This document shows positions 43,174-53,946 of a stretch of 64,000 nt of DNA, piece by piece. This stretch comes from CAWBRT01 sp050015355. Its GTDB lineage: Bacteria; Acidobacteriota; Terriglobia; Terriglobales; Acidobacteriaceae. The translations under genes and the position numbers were made by a program. Every line of letters begins with the position of its first letter. Position 1 is the stretch's first letter. Location: NCBI GenBank assembly GCA_050015355.1, contig JBEKBO010000008.1, positions 1-64,000 on the forward strand. Direction: 5' to 3'. The notes beneath the pieces were generated by a model that had not been told where the DNA came from, did not search any database, and saw only the letters and a program-made list of their open reading frames with translations.

Positions 43174-44565
43174 TTACATCACCGGCACGCTGGCATCCCG
43201 CCGTTTGCCCACTTCGCGAATGCACTCTTCGAGCACGTCCAGCGCAATATCCGCCTGTTCCCTGCTCACGATCAGCGGCGGCGCAATGCGAATTGTGTTC
43301 GGGCCCGCGCCCAGCAACAGCACTCCCTTCTCGAACGCCATCTGAACCACACGGTCGCGCTCCTCGACGGCCGGCTCCTTGGTCTTCTTGTCGGCAACCA
43401 GTTCCACGCCGATCATCAATCCGCGCCCGCGCACATCGCCGACCAGCGGCAGAGCCTCCGGCCACGCGTTGATGCGCTGCATGATGTGGCGCCCAACCAG
43501 TTCCGCGTTGCTGACGCCCTCGCGCTCCAGCACATCGAGCGTTGCCAGGGCGGCGGCGATTGCCACCGGATTACCACCGAAGGTCGAAGCGTGCGAACCG
43601 GGCGTCCAATCCATGATTTCGGCGCGCGTGATCAAAGCACTGAGCGGCATGCCGCTGGCAATGCCTTTGGCAATGCAGACCATGTCAGGCTCGATGCCGG
43701 TGTGCTCCACCGACCACCATTTGCCGCTGCGTCCCATGCCGGCTTGCACCTCGTCGACCACCAGCAGGATGCCGTGACGGTCGCAGATTCGGCGCAGCTC
43801 CTGCATGAATGCCGGAGGAGCGGGCAGGTAACCGCCTTCGCCCTGTATGGGCTCCACAAAGATGGCTGCGCACTCCTCGGGAGCCATTTCGGTCCGGAAG
43901 ATCACGTTTTCGATATGGCGCGCCGTCTGCACCGCGTACTCATCGGCCGGCATACCCGCCGGGCGGCGATACAGATTAGGAAATGGGGTATGAATCACCC
44001 CCGGAACCAGCGGCGAGAAACGGCGGCGCTGCTGCACCTTGGAGCAAGTAAGCGAGAGCGCTCCCATCGTCCGCCCGTGGAAGCTGCCGTAGAACGCGAT
44101 CATTCCCTGCCGCCTGGTGTGATAGCGTGCCAGCTTCAGCGCGGCCTCGATAGCCTCCGTCCCCGAGTTTGCGTAGTGCACCCGATGCGGCCCTTTCATG
44201 GGCGCAATCTCCGACAATCGTTCGGCCAGCTCCACCAACTGCGGATAGTAAAAGTCCGTGCCCGACATATGAATCAACTCAGCCGCTTGCCGCTGAATTG
44301 CCGAAACGACCTCGGGATGGCAATGGCCGGTGCTGACGACGGCAATGCCCGCCGAAAAATCAAAAAACTCGTTTCCGTCCACGTCCTCAATCACGATGCC
44401 GCGTCCGGACTTGGCAACCAGTGGATAGGAACGCGTATAGGAAGGCGATATGAGCCGCTCGTCGGCCTCAATGATGCGACGCGCGTTCGGACCGGGCAGT
44501 CTGGTCCGAATCATGGGGCCGGTAGTCGTCATAGGGTTCATGCCGGTAGTCGTCATACTATTCAT
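43174..44565 (-). CDS. Class III PLP aminotransferase (GABA/acetylornithine type)
   Basis: 463 residues. Fold-type I features: ANSGTEAIEAALKLAR, FHGRTMGALSLT, the Asp of LLVVDEVQAGMGRSG and the PLP Lys in CIAKGIASGMPLSA, HASTFGGNPVA. Substrate may be 4-aminobutyrate, acetylornithine or another omega-amino acid; the sequence does not decide. GGAGGA upstream of the ATG at 44565 supports this start, although the first 18 residues contain a tandem duplication (MTTTG-x3 twice) with further in-frame ATGs. Confidence 0.9.
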   Translation of the reverse strand: MNSMTTTGMNPMTTTGPMIRTRLPGPNARRIIEADERLISPSYTRSYPLVAKSGRGIVIEDVDGNEFFDFSAGIAVVSTGHCHPEVVSAIQRQAAELIHMSGTDFYYPQLVELAERLSEIAPMKGPHRVHYANSGTEAIEAALKLARYHTRRQGMIAFYGSFHGRTMGALSLTCSKVQQRRRFSPLVPGVIHTPFPNLYRRPAGMPADEYAVQTARHIENVIFRTEMAPEECAAIFVEPIQGEGGYLPAPPAFMQELRRICDRHGILLVVDEVQAGMGRSGKWWSVEHTGIEPDMVCIAKGIASGMPLSALITRAEIMDWTPGSHASTFGGNPVAIAAALATLDVLEREGVSNAELVGRHIMQRINAWPEALPLVGDVRGRGLMIGVELVADKKTKEPAVEERDRVVQMAFEKGVLLLGAGPNTIRIAPPLIVSREQADIALDVLEECIREVGKRRDASVPVM

Positions 44566-45001
44566 TGGATTCCTCCGTCGGGCCCCTCACAGCGCAAGTT
44601 TCACACTTTTTTTGGGGCAAACAGTGCGCGCGGACCGATAGATTGGGCCTAACGCAGTCACTTGTCCGCGGAGACGAGCGGTTCTGGCTCGAATCCGCGA
44701 AATCGCAGCCGGGGGCTGCATGACGATGGAGGCAGGAACTAGTCGCCGGCGAAAAGGCTGGGACGGGAGCTCGAGGGCGCAAAATGGGCCAGCACCCGCG
44801 CCGAACAGCGCTGCCCGCCACGCGCCCTCAGGGCACGCGCGCTAGCGGCGGCTTCGTGATGTGGGATTGGCCGGAACATAAAATCTCCCATTTACATTCT
44901 ACCCCTATCACCACCTGCGGCGTAACCCCCTTTTGAGTAACGGGTCAGTCTTGAGATTGGCGGGACTGGCGAGCGCGCGCCGGATGTGGCAATCTGTTTC
45001 C
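44566..45001. other. Intergenic region, nothing recognised
   Basis: About 435 bases, GC-rich, without a repeat family member or a convincing reading frame. It holds the promoter region of the aminotransferase on its left side. Confidence 0.35.
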
Positions 45002-45151
45002 ATGAAAAACAAGAACATGCGTGACATGGAGAAGCACTGGGCCGAGCAAAGAAAGAAGGCGGCTAAACCGGCCAAATCGCCGGCCCGGCCAAAACGTGAG
45101 GACGCAAACCAGGCTGCGCGGAGCGCCAAAGAGACCACGGAGAAGGCTTAA
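45002..45151 (+). CDS. Small basic protein
   Basis: 49 residues beginning MKNKNMRDMEKHWAEQRKKA, then Ala/Lys/Pro-rich repeats (KPAKSPARPKRED). Intrinsically disordered and highly charged; could bind nucleic acid. A longer in-frame start at 44933 is less protein-like. Its stop is four bases before hairpin B3. Confidence 0.45.
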   Translation: MKNKNMRDMEKHWAEQRKKAAKPAKSPARPKREDANQAARSAKETTEKA

Positions 45152-45153
45152 TC

Positions 45154-45197
45154 TCCACCCCAGCAAATGCCAAAAGCAGCATTTGCCGGGGACCCCG
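45154..45197. repeat. Family B hairpin B3
   Basis: CCACCCCAGCAAATGC, loop CAAAAGCA, GCATTTGCCGGGGACCCCG. Lies at the end of the small basic protein gene, before kdsA (convergent), where it may serve as terminator. Confidence 0.85.
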
Positions 45198-45350
45198 AAG
45201 GTCCTGAAATCGCGCAAATTCGCTGCTTAAATCGCGCTATTTCGCCGGATATTTCCGCGGTGCAGCGTCCGATAATGCGCAGTGTCCGATAAGTTTCAGT
45301 ATCCGCCCCCGAGTGGCGGCGTTTTTGCAGCGTGAACGCTCCAGGAATCG

Positions 45351-46226
45351 TTATGGGCGGAGAGAAACTGCCTGGCGCACCCTCAGAAGCTCTTCCAAAG
45401 TCGCGCGCAGCAGCTTCAGATCGAGCGCGTTGGCACCATCCGACTTCGCCTCGCTGGGGTTGTCGTGCACTTCCATGAAGATTCCGTCGACTCCGGCGGC
45501 GACCGCCGCGCGCGCGAGTAACGGAATAAACTGCGGCTGGCCTCCGGACTGCACCCCAGCCCGCGAACCGCTGCCGCTCTTGCCATCGGCGGCGGCGGAC
45601 CAGGACCCGGACGACGATCCCGCCGAAGGAAGCTGCACCGAGTGCGTGGCGTCGAACACCACGGGCGCAAACTCGCGCATGATGGCGAGCGAGCGCATGT
45701 CGACCACCAGGTTGTTGTAGCCAAACGATGCTCCGCGCTCGGTGAGAAAGACGCGGTCGTTGCCCGCCTCGCACACCTTGGCGACGGCGTGACGCATGTC
45801 CCACGGCGCCACGAACTGGCCCTTCTTGATGTTGATGGCACGCCCGGATTTCGCGGCTGCCACCAGCAGGTCCGTCTGGCGGCAGAGAAAAGCGGGAATC
45901 TGCAGGACATCGACGGCCTCGGCGGCGGCGGCCACGTGCGCGGGCTCGTGGACATCGGTCAGCACCGGAACCTTGACGCACTCGGCCACCTTGCGCAGGA
46001 TCGCCAGGCCCTGCTTCAGACCCGGTCCGCGGAAGCTGCCGAGCGAAGTGCGGTTCGCCTTGTCGTAAGAGGCTTTGAAGATGTACGGAATGCCGAGCTC
46101 GCGCGCCACGGCGGAGATGGCCGCGGCCATCTTCAGCGCGTGCTCCTCGCTCTCGATGACGCAAGGCCCGGCGATCAGAAACAGCTCAGGCCCGCCGATA
46201 GTGACACTCTGCACCTGGAAGGACAT
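45351..46226 (-). CDS. kdsA: 3-deoxy-8-phosphooctulonate (Kdo8P) synthase
   Basis: 291 residues. [41 protein letters not shown] and DATHSVQLP identify KdsA, which condenses arabinose 5-phosphate with PEP for lipopolysaccharide Kdo. Cys22 in IAGPCVIES suggests the metal-dependent class. Between HSVQLP and SGGQ (~199-222) there is a low-complexity Ser/Gly/Ala insert not found in ordinary family members. pyrG, its frequent neighbour, lies on the same strand but 2.6 kb upstream, separated by inserted genes. Confidence 0.95.
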   Translation of the reverse strand: MSFQVQSVTIGGPELFLIAGPCVIESEEHALKMAAAISAVARELGIPYIFKASYDKANRTSLGSFRGPGLKQGLAILRKVAECVKVPVLTDVHEPAHVAAAAEAVDVLQIPAFLCRQTDLLVAAAKSGRAINIKKGQFVAPWDMRHAVAKVCEAGNDRVFLTERGASFGYNNLVVDMRSLAIMREFAPVVFDATHSVQLPSAGSSSGSWSAAADGKSGSGSRAGVQSGGQPQFIPLLARAAVAAGVDGIFMEVHDNPSEAKSDGANALDLKLLRATLEELLRVRQAVSLRP

Positions 46227-46281
46227 GCGAAACAGATTGTACGGGATCGATGGGGATCATTGAAAGCGAGGATCGAAGGTC

Positions 46282-46395
46282 CTACCCCAGGTTAGCGCCG
46301 AACAACGAATGAGCCATTTGCTACGAATGGCCGCTCGACCAGACTGCGCGGCATGTCTCATAGGGGTGCGTGGCGGCGCGGAACCTGGGGCACCC
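46282..46395. repeat. Family A long variant A5
   Basis: CTACCCCAGGTTAGCGCC ... GGAACCTGGGGCACC with ~80 bases between; the outer stem AGGTT/AACCT has compensating changes relative to A13 at 63811-63927, whose interior is homologous (GAGCCATTTGCTAC, GGCATGTCTCA). Confidence 0.85.
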
Positions 46396-46413
46396 GGCTC
46401 TGCCCAGCAGTGG

Positions 46414-46455
46414 AACTGCCCCACTCAAGCCAACAGAAGGCTTGAATGGGCCACC
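46414..46455. repeat. Family A hairpin A6
   Basis: AACTGCCCCACTCAAGCC, loop, GGCTTGAATGGGCCACC. Stem CCCACTCAAGCC/GGCTTGAATGGG. Confidence 0.8.
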
Positions 46456-46653
46456 AGCGGTAGTGAGTTTTCGGACCGGCGACGATCCGCCGGAATCGGC
46501 TCTGCATCGGGACAAAAGAACCATCTTACCCTACCCAAAACCTGATTGGGCACTCGGCCAAAAAACCTTTGACTTCCAGCGGAACATGGATAAACTCTGA
46601 GCCCATCAACTCACCTGTGGGGGTGGGCGGCTCCTCTACAAAAGGATTTGGTC

Positions 46654-46848
46654 ATGGTCCTAATTCCTAATCGCTTAATGTGGTGTACCTCGTATTCCGA
46701 TAGATTCCGTGAAACCTGCGGGCTCACCTGCAACTGGACGTGCGATTATTGCCAGCAGCCGATCTGCGACGAGCATAAACATGTGGATGAGGCAGGGCGG
46801 CGCATATGCCCCAACTGCTTGAGGTTGAGCCGTTCCGCAAGCGCCTGA
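46654..46848 (+). CDS. Small Cys-rich zinc-binding-like protein
   Basis: 64 residues with many Cys/His: WCTSYSDRFRETCGLTCNW, CDYCQQPICDEHKH, ICPNCLRLS. The C-x2-C...C-x2-H and C-x2-C spacing fits a double zinc finger. AAGGA lies upstream of the ATG. Cargo of the segment between kdsA and pyrG. Function unknown. Confidence 0.6.
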   Translation: MVLIPNRLMWCTSYSDRFRETCGLTCNWTCDYCQQPICDEHKHVDEAGRRICPNCLRLSRSASA

Positions 46849-46885
46849 ACCCGCGGCATAGCCCTGCGGCCATATAAGAACGACT

Positions 46886-47065
46886 ATGACCTCAGGGTTT
46901 CAATGCGCGGGGTGCGGAGAGTGGAACGAGACAATCGTGGACTCCTCTGCCGGGACAAAACAGACATACGTCGAAGATTGCCAGGTCTGTTGTAAGCCCA
47001 ATGTCCTAAGGGTTACCTGGGACATGTCTGAAGCTGCGTACACGATTTCGGCCGAGTTGGAGTAG
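46886..47065 (+). CDS. CPXCG-type cysteine-rich protein
   Basis: 59 residues: FQCAGCGEWNETIVDSSAG then YVEDCQVCCKP and a beta strand VLRVTWDM. This matches the short CPxCG/CxxCG cysteine-rich family with four Cys that probably bind zinc. It is encoded 37 bases after the other Cys-rich gene, likely the same transcript. Confidence 0.75.
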   Translation: MTSGFQCAGCGEWNETIVDSSAGTKQTYVEDCQVCCKPNVLRVTWDMSEAAYTISAELE

Positions 47066-47103
47066 CACTCAACTGGCCCGAAGCTGCGCACTCGCCGAAC
47101 TAC

Positions 47104-47146
47104 GCGGCGCGGAACCTGGGGCACCCTGCAAATGTGGGCCACCCAT
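47104..47146. repeat. Family A right-end fragment A7
   Basis: GGCGCGGAACCTGGGGCACCC without its left partner, then TGTGGGCCACCC. Truncated copy between the Cys-rich genes and the nuclease-like gene. Confidence 0.65.
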
Positions 47147-47150
47147 CCTA

Positions 47151-48620
47151 TCATTTCGCTGGGAGAGTCGGGAATTCGACCTCCTCCCCGTCAGCTTCTA
47201 TTATTGCGCGTCTGCACTTTGCCGCGAATTCCTCATTCGGCGAATCATCGAGGTATCGAGCAACCGCGAAGAGATCAGTTGTCCTGACGAGATTGATATG
47301 CGATCTTTTCGCAGCAAGTAAACACTTCGCGGTAAAGAATTCCTGTCTTTCTTCGGGAGCAGTCAGTCGATATGCATTTCCGAAAAGTACTCCTAACGCG
47401 AATTGGGCCTTTTCCTCGGCTTGTCTGGCAAAGTCCTCCTTCAGATTCCTGTCGAGTTGATCCAGCTTGTCAACACTGATGGCCTTATCATCTTTCCCCT
47501 CCGCCTCTCCGATAAGCCGGATACCAGTCGGATCAACAATTACGGCGTCGAATTCAGAATCAGCTTCCTGATAATTTTCCGCACGGAAGCCGAGGAGTCT
47601 AAGAGCAATTAAGATCGCTTGTTCCAGCGGCTTGCCCTTCTCAAACAGAAGCGACCTAAGTCGTTGTGTTTCGCGTAATTCGCCGTTCACGCGCTTCCGT
47701 TCTTCGACTAGGCTTCTAAGCCCAGATTCAACCTCAGAAATTCTTGACCTAAGCTGGGCCTCGCGATTGAGGCTGAAACGACCATCATCGGCCCATGCTG
47801 GTGGTGGGGTGGTTTCACTTGCGCTTCTCGCCGCTTTGTCCAAGGCAACTATCGCCGCTATGTATTGCGCGATAACGGATCGTTCAGACTTTTTTCGATC
47901 CCTCGCGCTTTCCTGAGCCTTGGCGGTCCGATTTGTATCCGGCTTCTTCTTCTGCCGCGCCTTTAGCTCCTTTATCCTCGATTCGACGGCAGCCGACAGA
48001 TCAGGTGGAGGAAGGAATATCAGCGTACCCTTGGAAAGATGCAGTATGCCTCCGACCACCTTGCCACCCGTTTGAGTGTGAAGCATGGCGGAACCTTTGA
48101 AGTTGTCGATGTATGCCTCATACGCGGAATGGTCTCCAAAATCATGCCAGTAGGTAGCAAGAATTCCTAAGTCTCCGGTGACCTTGATGCGCTCCCCGGA
48201 CCGTCTTACGACAGAACCGAAATTGAAAGGAATGGCGCAATATGGATCGAACGTTTCCACGATGCGTGTCGCCCGCGCATTCCTACCCGTACCCGAATGT
48301 CGAACCTCTCCGGTGGCAACTTGGAGTTCGGGGCTGCCGGTCAGATAGACAATGACTGTTTTGCCATCCCGCAAAACAGCGTCTAACTCAGAGCTCCAGT
48401 GTTGACAGTCTCGTCTCAGTTGGAACGAGGAATCATTACCAAGGCAACGTAGTCCCTGGAAAGTGCTGTCACCCGAATAGTCCGAACCATAGGACGAGGT
48501 ATTGACCGAAAAGATGATTATGTCTCCATCCAGTAGTGAGCTGTCTGAGCTGAACTCTAAGTTTGTGACATCATCTGATGTAACCTGAGATTCGCCGACG
48601 AAAACAATCCGTTTTTCCAT
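47151..48620 (-). CDS. Unknown three-part protein with C-terminal nuclease-like domain (defence candidate)
   Basis: 489 residues from the ATG at 48620. Residues ~1-210 form an alpha/beta domain (RIVFVGES start, GDIIIFSVN, VIVYLTGSPEL) I cannot name. Residues ~215-330 are charged and partly coiled-coil (LRSRISEVESGLRSLVEERK). The C-terminal ~150 residues look like a Mrr/PD-(D/E)XK nuclease: LEQAILIALRLLGF, SEFDAVIVDPTGIRLIGEAE, then GKDDKAIS; the E-x-K is replaced by E-A-E-G-K. Codon use is visibly less GC-rich than kdsA and pyrG, and family A hairpins flank it on both sides, so recent acquisition is likely. It could be a single-gene anti-phage effector; this is inferred. Confidence 0.7.
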   Translation of the reverse strand: MEKRIVFVGESQVTSDDVTNLEFSSDSSLLDGDIIIFSVNTSSYGSDYSGDSTFQGLRCLGNDSSFQLRRDCQHWSSELDAVLRDGKTVIVYLTGSPELQVATGEVRHSGTGRNARATRIVETFDPYCAIPFNFGSVVRRSGERIKVTGDLGILATYWHDFGDHSAYEAYIDNFKGSAMLHTQTGGKVVGGILHLSKGTLIFLPPPDLSAAVESRIKELKARQKKKPDTNRTAKAQESARDRKKSERSVIAQYIAAIVALDKAARSASETTPPPAWADDGRFSLNREAQLRSRISEVESGLRSLVEERKRVNGELRETQRLRSLLFEKGKPLEQAILIALRLLGFRAENYQEADSEFDAVIVDPTGIRLIGEAEGKDDKAISVDKLDQLDRNLKEDFARQAEEKAQFALGVLFGNAYRLTAPEERQEFFTAKCLLAAKRSHINLVRTTDLFAVARYLDDSPNEEFAAKCRRAIIEADGEEVEFPTLPAK

Positions 48621-48708
48621 CGATCTCCTCACACAGTCACATATATCCCTGCGCGGCACTCATGAAAATGCTTGAGACCCCAAGGCACGCGGCCAGTTTA
48701 CAGCCGAG

Positions 48709-48749
48709 AACTACCCCACTCAAGCAAAAGAAGCTTGAATGGGCCACCC
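48709..48749. repeat. Family A hairpin A8
   Basis: AACTACCCCACTCAAGC, loop AAAAGAA, GCTTGAATGGGCCACCC. The stem is related to that of A6. Confidence 0.85.
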
Positions 48750-48856
48750 ATACCTTCGAGTGGGATCACGCTCCGAACTCGGCGAGAACCCTGCTTCACC
48801 AGTCCCGACTCGGAAACCTCTTGAAACTTGAAACGTGAAACGTGAAACCGGAGTTT

Positions 48857-50861
<2,005 letters not shown>

Positions 50862-50952
50862 AGCTTAATCGAACTCAGGCGAACGGACCCCGTCAAAACT
50901 GCGATAAAATCTGCGAGTCGAGCTTGCCGGCAAGGGTGTCACCCCGGGGTGG

Positions 50953-51900
50953 ATGAAAACCGTGAATCGCCGATTCCAAATCGTGTTGTTGATGGCGTTC
51001 TTCCTGCTGCTGTTCACCCACGGGCCGGCGGAAGCACAGACCGCCAAGCGCCTGGTGCTGAAAGACGGCAGCTATCAACTGGCCAGCAAGTGGGAGGTGA
51101 ACGGCGACCGCGTGCGCTACCTCAGCACAGAGCGCAACGAGTGGGAGGAGGTTCCGGCCTCCATGGTCGACTGGCCAGCCACTGAGAACTTCGAGAAGCA
51201 GCGAGAGTCGCAGCGCAAGTTGGAGCTGAAACAATCGGAGGAAGAGGAAGAGGCGGAAAAGGTCGCGGCCAGCCCGGTCATCGCTCCCGGACTCCATCTT
51301 CCCAATTCCGGAGGGGTGTACCTGCTCGACACCTACAACGGAGAGTTGCAACTGACCGAACTCAGTCAGAGCAGCGGCGAGTTGAACCGCCGAACCGGCC
51401 ACAACATCCTGCGAGGAGCCATTGCCCCTATCACCTCATCGAGGCAGTCGATAGAACTGAAGGGCGAGCACGCTCGAACCCAGTCCCACGTGCAGCAACC
51501 GGCGATCTTTCTCGATATCGACCAGGACCCCGGAACCAAATCGCTGCCGCTCGCCGAACGCTTCCGGATCGCGAGACTGGAACCGAAAAAAGACGCGCGG
51601 GTGGTGGAGATCGTGAAGATTGCCATCACCGGAAAAGTCAGCCAGCAGGAGTTTCTCCTGCCCGCCACGGTTGAACAACTACAGGGCGGATGGGTAAGGG
51701 TGACACCGTCGCAGCCGCTTTCTCCCGGCGAGTACGCGGTGGTGGAGATGCTTGCCCCGAAGACAATGAATGCTTACGTCTGGGATTTCGGCGTCAACCC
51801 TTCATCCCCGGAGAATCCCGGGGTGTGGAAAGCGGCCCCTAAGCCCAGCCTTTCGACCGAAACCGAGACACCGTCCGATCTGCAAAGTCGTCCGAGGTAA
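50953..51900 (+). CDS. Secreted hypothetical protein
   Basis: 315 residues. Signal peptide MKTVNRRFQIVLLMAFFLLL..., probable cleavage after AEAQ. An SH3-like start (LVLKDGSYQLASKWEVNGDRVRYLS) resembles short domains in acidobacterial secreted proteins. Then comes an acidic coiled stretch (KQSEEEEEAEKV) and a beta-rich C-terminus. Function unknown. Confidence 0.7.
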   Translation: MKTVNRRFQIVLLMAFFLLLFTHGPAEAQTAKRLVLKDGSYQLASKWEVNGDRVRYLSTERNEWEEVPASMVDWPATENFEKQRESQRKLELKQSEEEEEAEKVAASPVIAPGLHLPNSGGVYLLDTYNGELQLTELSQSSGELNRRTGHNILRGAIAPITSSRQSIELKGEHARTQSHVQQPAIFLDIDQDPGTKSLPLAERFRIARLEPKKDARVVEIVKIAITGKVSQQEFLLPATVEQLQGGWVRVTPSQPLSPGEYAVVEMLAPKTMNAYVWDFGVNPSSPENPGVWKAAPKPSLSTETETPSDLQSRPR

Positions 51901-52111
51901 GACTGTCCCCTTGACATCCCGCTAGCATCCGCCTGAGTCAAAGTTAGGAAGCAACCAAACCCGGAGGAAATCGCTTCTCTGTAAGTGGGTGCGTCCTTGC
52001 GGCGTGAGCTGTCTAGCACGAAAGAGCCACCCATGCCGTTTGGCTGAATCACCGGGTCAGGTATTTCGAGCCGAGCGTGGTAATGAGAACGTCGGCACGC
52101 GTTGGGAGCTG

Positions 52112-52795
52112 ATGGAATTACAGACGACAACAGCGAAAAACCGAGCTATCCTGCCAATATCTGAGGCGGGAAGGGCCAAGAAGCAACCATTGACACAGGC
52201 AAAGAAAATTCTGGCTTCCGGAATTTCAGAAGCGGAAGCAATTGAGCGCGCAAAACAGGGAGACGGCGAGTGTTTCGAGGTGCTTTACGGATTCCATAAG
52301 CGCCGGGTCTATTCCCTCTGCCTGCGCATGACCGGTAATACCGCCGAGGCGGAAGATCTGACCCAGGAAGCTTTCCTGCAGCTTTATCGCAAGATTGCGA
52401 CCTTTCGCGGGGAGTCAGCTTTTTCAACCTGGTTGCACCGGCTGGCAGTCAACGTGGTACTCATGCAGCTTCGCAAGAAGGGGTTGCCGGAAGTTTCGTT
52501 GCAGGAGTCGCTGGAGCCGCAGGAAGAAGACGGACCCAAAAGAGATATTGGCGCGCGTGATAACGTGCTCGCCGGATCGATCGACCGGGTGAACCTGGAA
52601 CGCGCCATCGAAAGCCTTCCCCCTGGCTATCGAATCATTTTTGTACTGCACGACATTGAAGGATATGAACATAACGAAATCGCCGAGATGATGGGTTGCT
52701 CAATCGGCAACAGCAAATCTCAGCTTCACAAAGCGCGAATGAAACTGCGCGATCTCCTTCGGACCAGCAGAGCCGAAAAGGCCTTAAAGCGCTGA
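52112..52795 (+). CDS. ECF-type RNA polymerase sigma factor
   Basis: 227 residues. Region 2 at ~60-120 ([45 protein letters not shown]) and region 4 at ~165-220 ([40 protein letters not shown]). GGGAG is placed before the ATG at 52112. The next gene is its probable anti-sigma factor, so release by a signal is expected. The ~40 N-terminal residues are an extra basic tail. Confidence 0.93.
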   Translation: MELQTTTAKNRAILPISEAGRAKKQPLTQAKKILASGISEAEAIERAKQGDGECFEVLYGFHKRRVYSLCLRMTGNTAEAEDLTQEAFLQLYRKIATFRGESAFSTWLHRLAVNVVLMQLRKKGLPEVSLQESLEPQEEDGPKRDIGARDNVLAGSIDRVNLERAIESLPPGYRIIFVLHDIEGYEHNEIAEMMGCSIGNSKSQLHKARMKLRDLLRTSRAEKALKR

Positions 52796-52859
52796 GAGAG
52801 AGCGCCAGTGGGTTTCGAGAGAAAGGTACGAAATCGCGCTTGGCATTGGGAGAGAGAAC

Positions 52860-53171
52860 ATGACTTGTGGGGAATTCCAAAGCGTCCTGCCGTTCATCAT
52901 TGAGACGGGTGGAAACGCCACGGAAGAAGAGCACCTGAAAACCTGTAAGGTTTGCAGCGACCTGGTTGCCGACCTTCGATACATTGCCGAACAGGCAAAG
53001 CTGCTGGTTCCGATGGAGGAGCCAAGCGGCCGGGTATGGAACGAGATTCAGAAGTCGCTGGAGCGGGAAGGCTTGGCTAAGCCAGCCGGGAGCCGCAAAG
53101 GCCTGTTGGGGTTTCATGCAGTTCTCTGGATTATTGCGTTTGGCGCAGTTGTTCAGTTTGTGAGGTGGTAG
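52860..53171 (+). CDS. Zinc-finger anti-sigma factor with membrane anchor
   Basis: 103 residues. ZAS motif: Cys3, then His25-x3-Cys29-x2-Cys32 (EEHLKTCKVC). One C-terminal membrane helix (~80-98, GFHAVLWIIAFGAVVQFV). Such proteins hold the sigma factor at the inner membrane until a stress signal. It starts 64 bases after the sigma gene. Confidence 0.9.
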   Translation: MTCGEFQSVLPFIIETGGNATEEEHLKTCKVCSDLVADLRYIAEQAKLLVPMEEPSGRVWNEIQKSLEREGLAKPAGSRKGLLGFHAVLWIIAFGAVVQFVRW

Positions 53172-53356
53172 TAACTTCCTCGTCCGCCTGCTTCGCCCGG
53201 AGCCGCCAGGCAACTTAGGCAGCGTGGCTTTAGCGTCCTCAGCCGGGAGCAGAGCAGGCGACGGGCAATCGGGCAGTCCCTCGCCCGCGCGCTTTCTTTC
53301 CGAAACTCTCCTCATGCTAAAATCAAGGCGATTTGCGCCCCGTCAAACGCGGTCGA

Positions 53357-53401
53357 GCTGAAGCCGCACCCCTTCAAAGCGCTATTATGAAACAGGCTCT
53401 A
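53357..53401. repeat. Family D right-end copy D3
   Basis: GAAGCCGCACCCCTTCAAAG, CTATT, ATGAAACAGG, TCTA: the conserved right terminus shared with D1 and D2. It stops eight bases before the aroK start codon, so it supplies the aroK leader. Confidence 0.8.
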
Positions 53402-53409
53402 CGCAACCA

Positions 53410-53946
53410 ATGACAAGCGCGGTGCAGAGCGGTCCCATACTTCTGGTGGGGTTCATGGGGGCTGGCAAGTCCAGTGTCGGCGCCGCCCTGGCTAGCGAGT
53501 TGGGATGCAGTTTCGTCGATCTCGATGCCGTGGTGGAGAACAGCGCAGGGCAGCCGGTTGCGGCGATTTTTAGCGCGGATGGGGAGCAAAGATTTCGCCA
53601 GCTTGAGTCCGAGGCACTGGATCAAGTGCTCTCCAGCGGGAGCGAACGCCGCGTGATCGCCCTCGGAGGCGGCACCTACGTACAGCCTGAGAATCGCGAT
53701 CGAATCGCTCGCAGCAGCGCCCTGGTTGTGTTTCTTGAGGTAGCGCTGGAAGAGGCAATGCGCAGGGTTCGGCGCTATGCCGACAAGCGGCCGCTGGCCG
53801 CCAACCGGGAGGCCTTCGCGAAACTCTTTGAAGAGCGGCGCTCCGCCTACGAGCAGGCCCACGTCCGCACCGACACAACCAATAAGTCCATCGTGACGAT
53901 AGCGAAGGAGTTGGCCGCATGGGTCAGAGAACAAGAGCGGCAATAA
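53410..53946 (+). CDS. aroK: Shikimate kinase
   Basis: 178 residues. P-loop GFMGAGKSSVG (~14-24), shikimate-binding Asp in FVDLDAVVE and the GGG of ALGGGTYV, and the lid Arg (ADKRPLA). It phosphorylates shikimate in the aromatic pathway. It overlaps the next gene by 28 bases. Confidence 0.95.
   Translation: MTSAVQSGPILLVGFMGAGKSSVGAALASELGCSFVDLDAVVENSAGQPVAAIFSADGEQRFRQLESEALDQVLSSGSERRVIALGGGTYVQPENRDRIARSSALVVFLEVALEEAMRRVRRYADKRPLAANREAFAKLFEERRSAYEQAHVRTDTTNKSIVTIAKELAAWVREQERQ

Noticed and set aside
42988..44652. 554-residue open frame on the plus strand
   Set aside because: Antisense to the aminotransferase, His/Arg-rich with no motifs, and it runs through element C3.
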